From Methylosinus sp. PW1 (GTDB lineage: Bacteria > Pseudomonadota > Alphaproteobacteria > Rhizobiales > Beijerinckiaceae): a stretch of DNA of 64,000 nucleotides. Made by a program: the position numbers and the translations under genes. Location: assembly GCF_000745215.1 (NCBI RefSeq), contig NZ_JQNK01000009.1:2170001-2234000 (forward strand). The letters are read 5' to 3'. Under the pieces are notes generated by a model. It was not told where the DNA came from. It worked only from the letters and a program-made list of their open reading frames with translations, and did not search any database. Positions 54,386 to 63,357 of this stretch are shown here, in pieces; the stretch's first letter is position 1, and each line of letters opens with the position of its first letter.

Positions 54386-55720
54386 TTACTCGGAAGCGCG
54401 CGAGCGCGGCGCGGAATGGTCCGGCCGGCGGGCGGCGGCCGGCTTGGCGCGGCGGCGCTGCTGCTGTTGCGGCGGACGCCCATGCTCGGCGGGCTTGCCC
54501 GGATGGCGCGCGGCGCGGCCCGGCTCCTGATGCGTGCGGCGATGCTCGTGCGGACGGCGCGGGGCGTCGCTATCGGCGGCTGCGGAGCCCGGCGCGCTGC
54601 GGCGGTCGGTGATCGGCAGCGTCTGGCGCGTCACGCGCTCGATCTGCTTGAGCAGCGAGCGCTCGCTATTGTCGCAGAGCGAGACGGCGGCGCCCGTCGC
54701 ACCGGCGCGCGCGGTGCGGCCGATGCGGTGGACATAGGCCTCGGGCGTCTCCGGCAGCTCGAAATTCACGACATGGGAAACTCCGTCGATATCGATGCCG
54801 CGGGCGGCGATATCGGTGGCCACCAGCGCGCGCGTGCGGCCGGAGCGGAAATCCTCGAGCGCGCGCTGGCGCTGATTCTGGCTCTTATTGCCATGGATCG
54901 CCGAGGCGCCGACGCCATTCGCGTCGAGATGCTGCGCCACGCGATCGGCCCCGCGCTTGGTGCGCGTGAAGACGATGGCGCGCGAGAAGTTCCGATCGGC
55001 GAAAAGCTCCAGCAGAACGTCGCGCTTGGCCGCGCCGTCCACCAGAATCACCCGCTGGTCCACGCGCTCGGCCGTCGTCGCCGCCGGCGTCACCTTCACG
55101 GTGATGGGGTCGCGCAGCATGTCGTCGGCGAGCGAGGCGATCTCCTTCGGCATGGTGGCCGAGAAGAAGAGATTCTGACGGTCCTTGGGCAGGCGCGAGA
55201 CGATCTTGCGAATGGGGACGATGAAGCCGAGGTCGAGCATATGATCGGCCTCGTCCAGCACGATCGTCCGCGTCGACTCGAGCCGCAGATGGTTCGAGGA
55301 GACATGGTCGAGCAGGCGGCCGGGCGTCGCGACGAGAACGTCGAGCCCGCCGGCGAGCATGCGGATCTGCGGGCTATGGGCCACGCCGCCGACGATGACG
55401 CCGATGCTGACGCGGGCGAATTGCGCATAGGCGCGGAAGCTGTCGGCGATCTGCGCGGCCAGCTCGCGCGTCGGGGCCAGCACCAGAACGCGCGTGGTGT
55501 TGGGGGCGGGGCGGCGGCGGTCCTCGAGCAGCCGCTGCAGGATCGGCAGAGCGAAGGCGGCGGTCTTGCCGGTGCCGGTCTGCGCGATGCCGAGCAGGTC
55601 GCGGCCTTGGAGAAGCGCGGGGATCGCCTGAGCCTGGATCGGCGTGGGCGTCACATAATTTTCCTGCGCGAGCGCGCGCAGAATGACCTCGGCGAAGCCG
55701 AGATCGGCGAAATTGGTCAC
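54386..55720 (-). CDS. rhlE: DEAD-box RNA helicase, RhlE type
   Basis: A 444-residue helicase if started at GTG 55720 (VTNFADLGFAEVILRAL, typical of the family); an ATG at 55777 gives 463. Motifs: Q motif PTPIQAQAIPALLQGRD, motif I AQTGTGKT, motif II VLDEADHMLD, motif III FFSATMP, motif VI HRIGRTARAG. The C-terminal 80 residues are a basic, Arg/His/Pro-rich disordered tail that binds RNA. RhlE-type helicases remodel rRNA or mRNA, often in the cold. Its 3' end faces the family B repeat that carries the IS. Confidence 0.93.
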   Translation of the reverse strand: MTNFADLGFAEVILRALAQENYVTPTPIQAQAIPALLQGRDLLGIAQTGTGKTAAFALPILQRLLEDRRRPAPNTTRVLVLAPTRELAAQIADSFRAYAQFARVSIGVIVGGVAHSPQIRMLAGGLDVLVATPGRLLDHVSSNHLRLESTRTIVLDEADHMLDLGFIVPIRKIVSRLPKDRQNLFFSATMPKEIASLADDMLRDPITVKVTPAATTAERVDQRVILVDGAAKRDVLLELFADRNFSRAIVFTRTKRGADRVAQHLDANGVGASAIHGNKSQNQRQRALEDFRSGRTRALVATDIAARGIDIDGVSHVVNFELPETPEAYVHRIGRTARAGATGAAVSLCDNSERSLLKQIERVTRQTLPITDRRSAPGSAAADSDAPRRPHEHRRTHQEPGRAARHPGKPAEHGRPPQQQQRRRAKPAAARRPDHSAPRSRASE

Positions 55721-56068
55721 TGCGTAACTTTCGAAATAGGCCGCATGCGCGCGAGAACGTCTCCCGCGCGAGGCCATGCAGCGATGGATGGGAGACCTGC
55801 CCCGCGTATCGGGCCGTCATCGTGATGAGGACCCGCTCTACGGCTCCGATCCCCTGTGGGAAGCGATCCACGCGGCCGGAACGAGTCACGCTGCATTGCA
55901 GCAAGAACGTAGGTAAAGAGAATTCAAGGCTCTGTCAATCGGCAATCGCGCAGTTTGCGCCATTGTGGCGCTTTGGCCGCGCGCGGCAGGCGTGGCCGTG
56001 GACTATGCTTCGCGCGTTCGTCGCCATATAGAACGTAAGGATCTTCCGAACCCTCGAAGGCCGCGATC

Positions 56069-56551
56069 ATGCTCGAAGCCCTCCGCGCTTTTCTCGATGA
56101 GGTCGCCGCGCCGGCGCGGCCGCGGCCGTTGGAGGCGTCCGATTATCGGCTCGCCGCGGTCGCGCTTCTGGTGCATCTCGCCTCCATAGACGGCGAGTTC
56201 GACGCCGGCGAGCGGGCGCTGCTGCAAAAGATCGTCGAGACGCGCTTCGGTCTGGATCACGCCGCCGCCCGCGCGCTGATCGAGGCGGCGGCGGAGAGCG
56301 AGCGTGACGCCGTCGATCTCTATCGTTTCACCCAGGTGCTGAAGCGCCGGCTCGATGAGGACGGCCGCCGCGTCGTCATCGGCATGTTGTGGGAGATGGC
56401 CTATGCCGATGGCGAGGTCCATGAATTCGAGGAAAATGTGATCTGGCGCGTCGCCGAGCTGCTCGGCGTCTCCACGCGCGATCGCGTCGCGCTTCGTCGG
56501 GAGGCGAAGGACGCGGACAAGCCGGTTCCGCCCGGCCCATGGGGAGGCTGA
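56069..56551 (+). CDS. TerB-like protein
   Basis: A 160-residue all-helical protein of the TerB/tellurite-resistance-like fold. The two repeated parts are LVHLASIDGEFDAGERALLQ and MLWEMAYADGEVHEFEENVI; the acidic DGE motifs are typical metal-binding features. No other ter genes are nearby, so it belongs to the stand-alone TerB group whose role is not defined. Three bases separate it from the SDR gene, so they are probably one transcript. Confidence 0.88.
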   Translation: MLEALRAFLDEVAAPARPRPLEASDYRLAAVALLVHLASIDGEFDAGERALLQKIVETRFGLDHAAARALIEAAAESERDAVDLYRFTQVLKRRLDEDGRRVVIGMLWEMAYADGEVHEFEENVIWRVAELLGVSTRDRVALRREAKDADKPVPPGPWGG

Positions 56552-56554
56552 GAG

Positions 56555-57349
56555 ATGAGCGACGCCGCGACCACCACCATCGTGACCGGAGCCTCGGACG
56601 GCATCGGCCTGGAGCTGGCCAAGCTCTTCGCCCGCAAGGGACGTCACGTCACTCTGGTCGCCCGCCGCCGCGAGCGGCTGGAAGCGCTGGCCGGCGAGAT
56701 CGAGGCCGCCGGCGCGCCGGAGCGGCCGCTGGTCGTCGATCTCGACCTCTGCGCGACGGGCGCCTGCGAGAGCTTGGCCGAGACTTTGCGCGCCGCCGGG
56801 CGCAAGCCCGAGATTCTCGTCAACAACGCCGGCTTCGGCCTCGTCGGCCGCGTGGCCGAGCTGGACGCCGCAGAGCAATTGGCGATCGTCGATCTCAATA
56901 TTCGCGCGCTGACGGCGCTGACCCTGCGCTTCCTGCCCTCGGTCATAGAGACGCGCGGAGGAATCTTGAATGTCGCCTCCGTGGCCTCCTTCATGCCGGG
57001 GCCGGGCTTCGCCGTCTATTACGCCAGCAAAGCCTATGTCCGCTCCTTCAGCGAGGCCTTGGCGGAGGAGCTGAAGCCGCATGGCGTGCGCGTCACCGCG
57101 CTCTGCCCGGGTCCGGTGCAGACCGGCTTTCAGGAGCGCGCCGGCTTCGACTATAAGGGCGAGATGAAAGCGGTGAAGCCCGCGCTGCTGCCGGCCGAGG
57201 AGGTCGCGCGGCAGGGCTATGAGGCGCTGTTCTCCGGCCGGCGCGTGGTCGTGCCGGGGCTGGTGAACAAATTCTTCGTCGCGGCGGGACGCGCGGCGCC
57301 GCGCGCGATTCTGCTGCCGCTGCTGGCCAAGGCGCAGCAGGCGCGGTGA
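56555..57349 (+). CDS. Short-chain dehydrogenase/reductase
   Basis: A 264-residue SDR. Cofactor motif TGASDGIGLELAKLF with RRRERLEAL after beta-2 (basic residues, suggests NADPH), NNAGFGLVG, the catalytic Ser in VASVASFMPGPG and the YYASKAYVRSF pair. C-terminal LCPGPVQTGFQERAGF is typical of the YqjQ/DltE-like group. Substrate unknown. It is cotranscribed with the TerB-like gene. Confidence 0.9.
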   Translation: MSDAATTTIVTGASDGIGLELAKLFARKGRHVTLVARRRERLEALAGEIEAAGAPERPLVVDLDLCATGACESLAETLRAAGRKPEILVNNAGFGLVGRVAELDAAEQLAIVDLNIRALTALTLRFLPSVIETRGGILNVASVASFMPGPGFAVYYASKAYVRSFSEALAEELKPHGVRVTALCPGPVQTGFQERAGFDYKGEMKAVKPALLPAEEVARQGYEALFSGRRVVVPGLVNKFFVAAGRAAPRAILLPLLAKAQQAR

Positions 57350-57371
57350 AGATCGTCATCGCTGAAACGCG

Positions 57372-57406
57372 GCGAGCCCGACGGCGCTTTCGCGCGTCGG
57401 GCTCGC
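57372..57406. terminator. Hairpin between the SDR gene and rpmF
   Basis: GCGAGCCCGACG (57372-57383) pairs with CGTCGGGCTCGC (57395-57406). The 12-bp stem lies between convergent genes and can serve both. No clear T-tract. Confidence 0.65.
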
Positions 57407-57427
57407 AAATTCGCGCGGCTGAAAAGA

Positions 57428-57616
57428 TCAGGCTTCCTGAGCCTTGACCTTCAGCACCTGCCGGCCGCGATAAATGCCGGTCTTGAGGTCGATGTGATGC
57501 GGACGGCGCAGCTCGCCCGAATCCTTGTCCTCGACATAGGTCGGCGCCTTGATCGCGTCGGCGGAGCGGCGGAACCCGCGCTTCATCGGGGAGGTTTTTC
57601 GCTTCGGAACGGCCAT
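57428..57616 (-). CDS. rpmF: 50S ribosomal protein L32
   Basis: A 62-residue basic protein starting at ATG 57616: [20 protein letters not shown] is the conserved L32 N-terminus. [16 protein letters not shown] ends the family core. No Cys-zinc motif is present, as in most alphaproteobacteria. It is a structural part of the large subunit. The longer open frame to 57694 is not expected. No yceD or plsX is next to it. Confidence 0.97.
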   Translation of the reverse strand: MAVPKRKTSPMKRGFRRSADAIKAPTYVEDKDSGELRRPHHIDLKTGIYRGRQVLKVKAQEA

Positions 57617-57841
57617 TTGTCTCGATCTCCAACTCCCCGCATCGGGGGCGGGGTGAAAACTCGTGCGGGCCGCATACAACAAATCCGCGCGCATGGCTAG
57701 CCTGGACCGGACTCTGAAGAGCGACGTTCAGCTCCGCCGCCCCGCTTGATCGTGTCGAGCTTCGGCTCCATATACGGCCTCGAGGCGCCGCCGCCGGGCC
57801 TCGCAGATTTTTCGCACGAGAAGCGCCGCGAGGGCTTCGTA

Positions 57842-58282
57842 ATGGCACGACTGCCGACGCTGAATTCCCCCTTCCTCCTGGGGTTCGACGAGATTGAACG
57901 CGCGCTGGATCGCGTCACACGCTCGGGCTCCGATGGTTATCCGCCCTATAATATCGAGAGGCTGCCGGGCGCCGATTCTTGTCCCGATCGGCTGCGGCTG
58001 ACGCTGGCGGTCGCCGGCTTCACGCGCGATCAGCTGGAGATTTCGCTCGAGGAGAGCCAGCTCGTCATTCGCGGCAAGCAGGTGGACGATCGCGAGCGGC
58101 AATTCCTGCATCGCGGCATCGCCGCGCGGCAGTTCCAGCGCGCTTTTCTGCTGGCCGAGGGGATGCAGGTGCTGGGCGCCGATCTCGTCAACGGGCTCCT
58201 GTCCATCGATCTGGTGCGGCCGGAGCCGGAGCGCGTCATCCGCAAGATCGACATAGCGACGCCGGAGGAGCCGGCCAAATGA
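57842..58282 (+). CDS. Small heat shock protein (Hsp20 family)
   Basis: A 146-residue alpha-crystallin domain protein. MARLPTLNSPFLLGFDEIER is the usual start, YPPYNIERLPGADS opens the core, LRLTLAVAGFTRDQLEISLEE and RGIAARQFQRAFLLAEGMQV form it, and GLLSIDLVRPEP is close to the GxL motif; a C-terminal IDI follows. It holds unfolding proteins during heat or oxidative stress. The frame is open upstream to 57746, but the sequence there does not match. I saw no ROSE-type RNA thermometer. Confidence 0.9.
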   Translation: MARLPTLNSPFLLGFDEIERALDRVTRSGSDGYPPYNIERLPGADSCPDRLRLTLAVAGFTRDQLEISLEESQLVIRGKQVDDRERQFLHRGIAARQFQRAFLLAEGMQVLGADLVNGLLSIDLVRPEPERVIRKIDIATPEEPAK

Positions 58283-58312
58283 AAAGGGGCGCCGCGAGGC
58301 GCCCCTTTCGTT
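58283..58312 (+). terminator. Terminator of the hsp20 gene
   Basis: AAAGGGGCGCC (58283-58293) pairs with GGCGCCCCTTT (58298-58308), loop GCGA, then CGTTTT. The perfect 11-bp stem starts at the stop codon. Confidence 0.85.
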
Positions 58313-58351
58313 TTCGCAGGTCGTTTCGAGGGGGACCTCGGGGGAATTCGT

Positions 58352-59488
58352 TCAGCCGGTCGTCTGCTCTTCCTGCTCGCGGACGGTCATGGCGTTGCCG
58401 TGCCAGACGAAATCGTCGAAGAGGCAGGCGTCCACGAACATCACCGGCAGCAGAATGTCGCGCGTCAGCAGCGCCAGCGGGGTCAGCCGGGAGAGCCGCC
58501 AGCCGGCGACGCGGGCGAGGAGGCATTCCGCGCCATAGAGCCCGGCGAGGATCGCGCCCGCGGTCAGCGCCACATTGGCGTCGAGCAGATGCGCGGCGTA
58601 AGCGCCCGTCACCACGGGCATGAAGCTGCCATTCATGAATTCCGGCGCGAAATAGGCAGGGAAGGTGACGCGGCGCAGACGCGCCCAGCGCACATGGCGG
58701 GAGTAGACCTCATGCGCCGTGCGATGGCCGAGCGGCTGCTCGAAGGGCATGTCGACGAGCCGCACCTTCATCTTTTGCGCGCGGATGATCTTGGTGGAGG
58801 CGGCGTCCTCGGCGATCTCGGCGCCGAGAGCGCGAATGCCGCCGGCGCGCTCCAGCACCTCGCGGCGCCACATCATGTTCTTGCCCTGCGCGAAGCCGAT
58901 GCCGACCGCCTCCGCCCCATATTGCCAGCGCGCCTGGAAAGTGTTGAGGAAGGCGCATTCCACCTCCGCCCAAAAGCCCTTGGGGCGAGAGCCGATCGGC
59001 ATGGAGATGGAGAGCGCCGTATCGTCGCGGAAGGCGGCGAGCATGGTCTGAACATAGTCCGGCGGCAGCAGGGCGTTGGAGTCGGCGAGCACGACCCAGG
59101 AATGGCGCGCGGCGTCCCAGCCCTTCACGCAATTGTTGAGCTTGGGATTGACGCTCACATAATCGTCGCCGACGAGCAGCCGGGCGGAAATATGCGGATG
59201 CGCGGCGATGAGCCGCTCGACCAGCGGAATCACCGGATCATTGGCGCATTGCACGCAAAACAGCGCCTCATAGCTCGGATAGTCGAGCGCGAAGGTGGAG
59301 CCGATCGTCTCCTCGCTGAAAGTCTCCAGCCCGCGCAGCGGCCGCACGACGCTCACCGGCGGCGCATGGGCGGGAACGGGCAGAGTGCGGGGACGGGCTT
59401 TGCAGCGAAAGGCGGCGATGGCGATGCTGGCGAGGTTGAGCGAGAGCAGCGTCGCGCAAAAGGCGGCGCACACATAGGCGATGATCAT
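58352..59488 (-). CDS. GT21-type glycosyltransferase (ceramide glucosyltransferase/HpnI-like)
   Basis: A 378-residue membrane protein. An N-terminal anchor ([20 protein letters not shown]) is followed by a GT-A domain: [11 protein letters not shown], the D1 region [22 protein letters not shown] with [10 protein letters not shown] (D2), [18 protein letters not shown] and [10 protein letters not shown] (D3), then [10 protein letters not shown] (the R/QxxRW motif). Two or three C-terminal membrane segments follow. Families with this layout include ceramide glucosyltransferases and hopanoid HpnI. No hopanoid genes are adjacent, so the lipid acceptor is uncertain. Confidence 0.82.
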   Translation of the reverse strand: MIIAYVCAAFCATLLSLNLASIAIAAFRCKARPRTLPVPAHAPPVSVVRPLRGLETFSEETIGSTFALDYPSYEALFCVQCANDPVIPLVERLIAAHPHISARLLVGDDYVSVNPKLNNCVKGWDAARHSWVVLADSNALLPPDYVQTMLAAFRDDTALSISMPIGSRPKGFWAEVECAFLNTFQARWQYGAEAVGIGFAQGKNMMWRREVLERAGGIRALGAEIAEDAASTKIIRAQKMKVRLVDMPFEQPLGHRTAHEVYSRHVRWARLRRVTFPAYFAPEFMNGSFMPVVTGAYAAHLLDANVALTAGAILAGLYGAECLLARVAGWRLSRLTPLALLTRDILLPVMFVDACLFDDFVWHGNAMTVREQEEQTTG

Positions 59489-59694
59489 GCGTGTTCCCTG
59501 CCTGTCACTTTCGGGATTCGAGACGGGCGGCGGCCTGCGCCTGCGCCAGCGGGCGGCGACGGCTGCGCAATCCCGGAGCGGGCCAGACCGATATTCCGCC
59601 TGACAAGGAGCTCAGCTCTTGGCAAAAGGGTGGCGGCGCGAGAATCTTGTCGCGTCGCGCGGCCCTCGCACTCTCCTCCTGCCGAAGTTTGCTC

Positions 59695-61041
59695 ATGACC
59701 ACTCCGATCGTTCGCTTCGCGCCCTCGCCGACCGGCCGCATCCATATCGGCAATGCGCGTCCGGCCCTGCTGAACTATTTGTACGCCCTCTCCCACCATG
59801 GAAGATTCGTGCTGCGATTCGATGACACCGATCTGGCCCGCTCGAGCGAGGAGTTCGCGCAGGCGATCGAGGTCGATCTCGCCTGGCTCGGCGTGCGGCC
59901 GGATGTGGTGGTGCGGCAGTCGCAGCGCGTCGCACATTATGAGGCGGCGGCGGCGCGTCTCGAGGCGGCGGGCCTGCTCTATCCCTGCTACGAGACGCCG
60001 GAGGAATTGGAGAAGCGCCGCAAATTGCAGCAGGCGCGCGGACTGCCGCCCGTCTATGACCGCGCCGCGCTGAAGCTTTCGGTCGAGGAGCGCGCGCGGC
60101 TCGCGGCGGAGGGGCGCAAGCCGCATTGGCGTTTCAAGCTGCCGGCGGGCGTCGTGGAATGGCGCGATCTCGTGCGCGGCGATTGCGCGATCGACTGCGC
60201 CACTCTGTCCGATCCGGTGCTGCTGCGCGAGGATGGCAGCTTTCTCTACACGCTCCCTTCGGTGGTGGACGACATAGAGCTGGGCGTCACTCATGTGATT
60301 CGCGGCGAGGATCATGTGACCAATACGGCGGTGCAGATTCGCCTGTTTCAGGCGCTGGCGCCGGGGCATGCGCATCCCGTCTTCGCGCATCACAATCTTC
60401 TCGTCGGCGGCGCGGGCGAGGCGCTTTCCAAGCGCACCGGCTCGCTCGCCATCGCCTCGCTGCGCGAGGAGGGTTATGAGGCTCTCGCCGTGGCGGCGCT
60501 CGCCGTGCTCACCGGCTCCTCGGACAGCGTGCATGCGGTGCGCTCGCTCGGCGATCTCGCGCATTCTTTCGATCTCGCGCATCTCTCGCGCAACGCCGCG
60601 CGTTTCGATCCCGCCGATCTAGGCCCGCTCACCCATCGCACGCTGGCGATATTGGAATATGACGACGTGCGCGAGCGCTTGGAGGCGCATGACATCGTCG
60701 GCTTCAAGGCCGAGCCCTTCTGGCGCGCGGTGCGGGGGAATTTGACGCGCTTCGCCGATGTGCTGGACTGGTGGCGCGTCGTCGAGGGCGAGATCGAGCC
60801 GATCCGCGAGGATGCGGAGTTTTTGGCGCAGGCGCAGGCGCTGCTGCCGGCCGAGCCCTGGGACGAGACCACCTGGTCCGCCTGGACCAGCGCGGTGAAG
60901 GCGGGCACGGGCCGCAAGGGCAAGGCGCTGTTTCATCCATTGCGCGTCGCGCTCACCGGCGCGGAGACTGGGCCGGAACTGTCGCTGCTGCTGCCGCTGA
61001 TCGGCCATGCGCGGGCCGTCGCGCGGCTGTCGGGGGCGTGA
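59695..61041 (+). CDS. gltX: Glutamate--tRNA ligase
   Basis: A 448-residue class I aminoacyl-tRNA synthetase; ATG 59695 begins [20 protein letters not shown], which contains the HIGH-type motif. [22 protein letters not shown] and the KMSKS variant [12 protein letters not shown] are present, and the C-terminal anticodon-binding part ([12 protein letters not shown] to the end) shows a full-length enzyme rather than the short GluQ-RS. Many alphaproteobacteria carry two gltX genes. Which tRNAs this one charges cannot be read from the sequence. Confidence 0.93.
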   Translation: MTTPIVRFAPSPTGRIHIGNARPALLNYLYALSHHGRFVLRFDDTDLARSSEEFAQAIEVDLAWLGVRPDVVVRQSQRVAHYEAAAARLEAAGLLYPCYETPEELEKRRKLQQARGLPPVYDRAALKLSVEERARLAAEGRKPHWRFKLPAGVVEWRDLVRGDCAIDCATLSDPVLLREDGSFLYTLPSVVDDIELGVTHVIRGEDHVTNTAVQIRLFQALAPGHAHPVFAHHNLLVGGAGEALSKRTGSLAIASLREEGYEALAVAALAVLTGSSDSVHAVRSLGDLAHSFDLAHLSRNAARFDPADLGPLTHRTLAILEYDDVRERLEAHDIVGFKAEPFWRAVRGNLTRFADVLDWWRVVEGEIEPIREDAEFLAQAQALLPAEPWDETTWSAWTSAVKAGTGRKGKALFHPLRVALTGAETGPELSLLLPLIGHARAVARLSGA

Positions 61042-61054
61042 GGGCGCGCGCCCG

Positions 61055-61396
61055 TCAGAAACACCGCACCTGCGCTTCCGCCTGGGCGCGGCGCAACTCC
61101 TCCAGCGCCTCCTTGGCGAGGCGCGAGTTGCGGAACAGCGAGCCGATCTGCCCCGCTTGCTGATCCATGCTGGCGACCGTCTCGGCCGAGACATAGCGCT
61201 CATAGGGCAATATGGAGGCGACGATGTCGATGGAGCAGGAGCATTGCTCCAGCGCCTGCCGCGAATCGCCATTGGCCTTCATGCAGCCGAACACATAATC
61301 CGCCCGCGCCGAGGTCGGATAATCATTGAGATCGGCGGCGCGCGCGGGAAGCGCGGCGGCGAGGGCGAAGAGGCAAGCGGCGGCGGCGCGGAGCAT
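61055..61396 (-). CDS. Exported Cys-containing protein of unknown function
   Basis: A 113-residue protein starting at ATG 61396 with a Sec signal (LRAAAACLFALAAALPARAAD). The mature part has four Cys residues (DYVFGCMKANG, LEQCSCSID and the terminal VRCF), enough for two disulfides. The middle is helical (SMDQQAGQIGSLFRNSRLAKE). I do not recognise a named family, though similar short periplasmic proteins appear in methylotrophic alphaproteobacteria. It converges with gltX (13 bases apart). Confidence 0.65.
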   Translation of the reverse strand: MLRAAAACLFALAAALPARAADLNDYPTSARADYVFGCMKANGDSRQALEQCSCSIDIVASILPYERYVSAETVASMDQQAGQIGSLFRNSRLAKEALEELRRAQAEAQVRCF

Positions 61397-61470
61397 GGGG
61401 TCGATCCTGTAATGGCTGCGACCGCATTGGCCTAGCGCAAGCGCACGGCGGATCGCAAGCGCGCCCGCGC

Positions 61471-61499
61471 TTGACAAAAATAAATAGGAGTCCTAATAA
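61471..61499 (+). promoter_or_regulatory. Strong promoter of the MarR gene with possible operator
   Basis: TTGACA (61471-61476), 17-base spacer, TAATAA (61494-61499). The likely start of transcription falls on or next to the ATG at 61506, so the mRNA would be leaderless. TAGGAGTCCTA between the two boxes is a short palindrome (5-bp arms) suited to a MarR dimer. Confidence 0.7.
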
Positions 61500-61505
61500 A
61501 ACTCC

Positions 61506-62177
61506 ATGACGCCCTTCGACGCCATCACCACCCCTCTGCCCCGCCGACTGCGCGAGGGGCTCGACCGCATCGCCGCCGCAATGCGCGCCGATGAATGGGG
61601 CGTCGCGGAGGAGGCCGGGCTAACCCCCACTCAATTGCACGCGCTCACCTTCATCGCCGGCCGCGGAGAGGCGGGGATGCGCCTGCGCGCGGTGGCCGAG
61701 CATTTGGGCGTCACCCAGCCGACGGCCACCGATTCCATCGCCGCGCTCGCACGCAAGGGCCTCGTCACCAAGCTCGCCGATCCCGCCGACAAGCGCGCCA
61801 TCGCCATTCGCGTGACGCCGGCGGGCTGCGACGTCGTGCGCGCCATCGGCCTCGCCATGACCTCGGCGGAAAGGGCGCTGGAGACGCTGACGCCGCAAGA
61901 GCAGCAGACGCTGCTCGATCTGGTCATCAAGACGATCCGCGCCTTGCAGAAGGCCGAGGCCATTCCGCCGCAGCGGCTCTGCGTCAGCTGCCGCCATTTT
62001 CGTCCGCACGCCCATGCGGACGCCGAGCTTCCGCATCATTGCGCGCTCGTCGACGCGGCGTTCGGCGGCCGTCATTTGCGCCTGGATTGCCCGGAGCATG
62101 ATCCGGCGCCGCCGGCGGAGAGCGAGACGGCCTGGAGCCTTTTCGCGCATCGCGACGCGCAGCAGGCGGGAGCCTGA
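61506..62177 (+). CDS. MarR-family regulator with Cys/His C-terminal tail
   Basis: A 223-residue protein. Residues about 10-150 are a MarR winged helix domain (TPTQLHALTFIAGRGEAG, GVTQPTATDSIAALARKGLV, DKRAIAIRVTPAG). The last 65 residues form a second small domain with a Cys/His pattern: C159-x2-C162-x-H164, H177-H178-C179, and C195-x2-H198. This could bind zinc or another metal, or sense redox state. Promoter overlap suggests autorepression. A thioredoxin-like gene follows on the same strand, a likely partner or target. Confidence 0.87.
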   Translation: MTPFDAITTPLPRRLREGLDRIAAAMRADEWGVAEEAGLTPTQLHALTFIAGRGEAGMRLRAVAEHLGVTQPTATDSIAALARKGLVTKLADPADKRAIAIRVTPAGCDVVRAIGLAMTSAERALETLTPQEQQTLLDLVIKTIRALQKAEAIPPQRLCVSCRHFRPHAHADAELPHHCALVDAAFGGRHLRLDCPEHDPAPPAESETAWSLFAHRDAQQAGA

Positions 62178-62301
62178 GACGCCTCGCAAATTCTCGAGCC
62201 GCTCGGGGTTCCAGGGCCGCTGGCCCGTGGCGGGCTCGCAGAAGAATGGCGCGCCGTTCGTAGACGGCGCGCAGGAAGCAGAAGAGAGGAGGACCAAGGC
62301 C

Positions 62302-62538
62302 ATGGCGACGAAAGCGATTTTCTACCACGCCGGATGCCCCGTTTGCGCGGATGCGGAGACGGCCTTCGCCAAAGCGCTCGACCCGCAAGTCTTCGATGTC
62401 GAGATCGTGCATCTCGGCGAGGACAAGGCGCGGCTCGGCGAGGCCGAGGCGGCCGGCGTCAAATCCGTGCCCGCCTTTGTCATCGACGGGCGCGCCTATC
62501 ACATTAATTTCGGCGCCGATCTCTCCGCGCTGAAATAG
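62302..62538 (+). CDS. Thioredoxin/glutaredoxin-like small protein
   Basis: A 78-residue protein with a thioredoxin fold: AIFYHAGCPVCADAETAF holds a CxxC pair near residues 12-15, and the cis-Pro loop is GVKSVPAFVIDG. GGAGGACC precedes ATG 62302. It is about 125 bases after the MarR-type gene and probably in the same transcript. Substrate unknown; possible roles are reducing a partner protein or the Cys-rich tail of the regulator. Confidence 0.82.
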   Translation: MATKAIFYHAGCPVCADAETAFAKALDPQVFDVEIVHLGEDKARLGEAEAAGVKSVPAFVIDGRAYHINFGADLSALK

Positions 62539-62634
62539 ACCACCGACGACCCCCCGCCGTTGTCACTTCGGCGACTCCGAACTGCCTCGCCGAGCTATGC
62601 TCGCGCGAGGCCTTTTTTTCAGCGAACCCTGTCC

Positions 62635-63324
62635 ATGACCCCTGTGATCGAGACCCTATTCGCGGCGCCGGCGCTCATCTCTCTCGGCCCGCGCGCGGCG
62701 CCGAGCGGCATCGCCAAAAGCGCGGCGCCGCCGCCCTGGCGCATATTGCGCGACGGCCTCGACGGCGATCGTCAGGGCGATCTGCGCCATCACGGCGGGC
62801 CGGAGAAGGCGCTGCATCATTATCCGCGCGATCATTACGACGCCTGGGCGACGGAGGAGCCGGCGCTCGGCGAAGCGCTCGCGGCGCCGCCGGCCTTCGG
62901 CGAGAATATTTCGACTCTGGGCGTGACCGAGCGCGACATCTGCATCGGCGACATCTTCGCATTGGGCTCGGCGCTGCTGCAGGTGAGCCAGGGCCGCCAG
63001 CCCTGCTGGAAGCTGAATGTGCGTTTCGCGCGCCCGGATATGGCGCGGCGCGTTCAGACGAGCGGGCGCACTGGCTGGTATTACCGCGTGCTGCGCGAGG
63101 GCGTCGCCGAGCCGGGCGCGCATCTCCAGCGCGTGGAGCGGCCGCTGCCGGAGTGGCCTTTGTCGCGGCTCAATGAATTGCTCTATCTGCGCATGCTCGA
63201 TCGCGATGCGCTGGCGCAAATGGCCGAGCTGGCGCCGCTCGCGCGCAATTGGCGAGAGCTGGCCGCGCGCCGTCTCGCGCGCGGCGCGGTGGAGGACTGG
63301 TCCACGCGCCTCGACGGCGCGTGA
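62635..63324 (+). CDS. MOSC-domain protein (YiiM-like)
   Basis: A 229-residue protein of the MOSC superfamily. DGLDGDRQGDLRHHGGPEKALHHY is the characteristic opening (quoted region about residues 40-63), GENISTLGVTERDICIGD the middle and QGRQPCWKLNVRF the conserved Cys motif. YiiM-type proteins reduce N-hydroxylated compounds with molybdenum cofactor. ATG 62635 is chosen; the T-rich stretch CCTTTTTTTC lies shortly before. It is not linked to other molybdenum genes here. Confidence 0.9.
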   Translation: MTPVIETLFAAPALISLGPRAAPSGIAKSAAPPPWRILRDGLDGDRQGDLRHHGGPEKALHHYPRDHYDAWATEEPALGEALAAPPAFGENISTLGVTERDICIGDIFALGSALLQVSQGRQPCWKLNVRFARPDMARRVQTSGRTGWYYRVLREGVAEPGAHLQRVERPLPEWPLSRLNELLYLRMLDRDALAQMAELAPLARNWRELAARRLARGAVEDWSTRLDGA

Positions 63325-63357
63325 GAGCGTCGCGCGCTGCCGAACGCAGGCGGCGCA

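Noticed and set aside
57746..57841. N-terminal extension of the Hsp20 protein
   Set aside because: The extra residues do not match the family, and MARLPTLNSPF at 57842 is the usual start.
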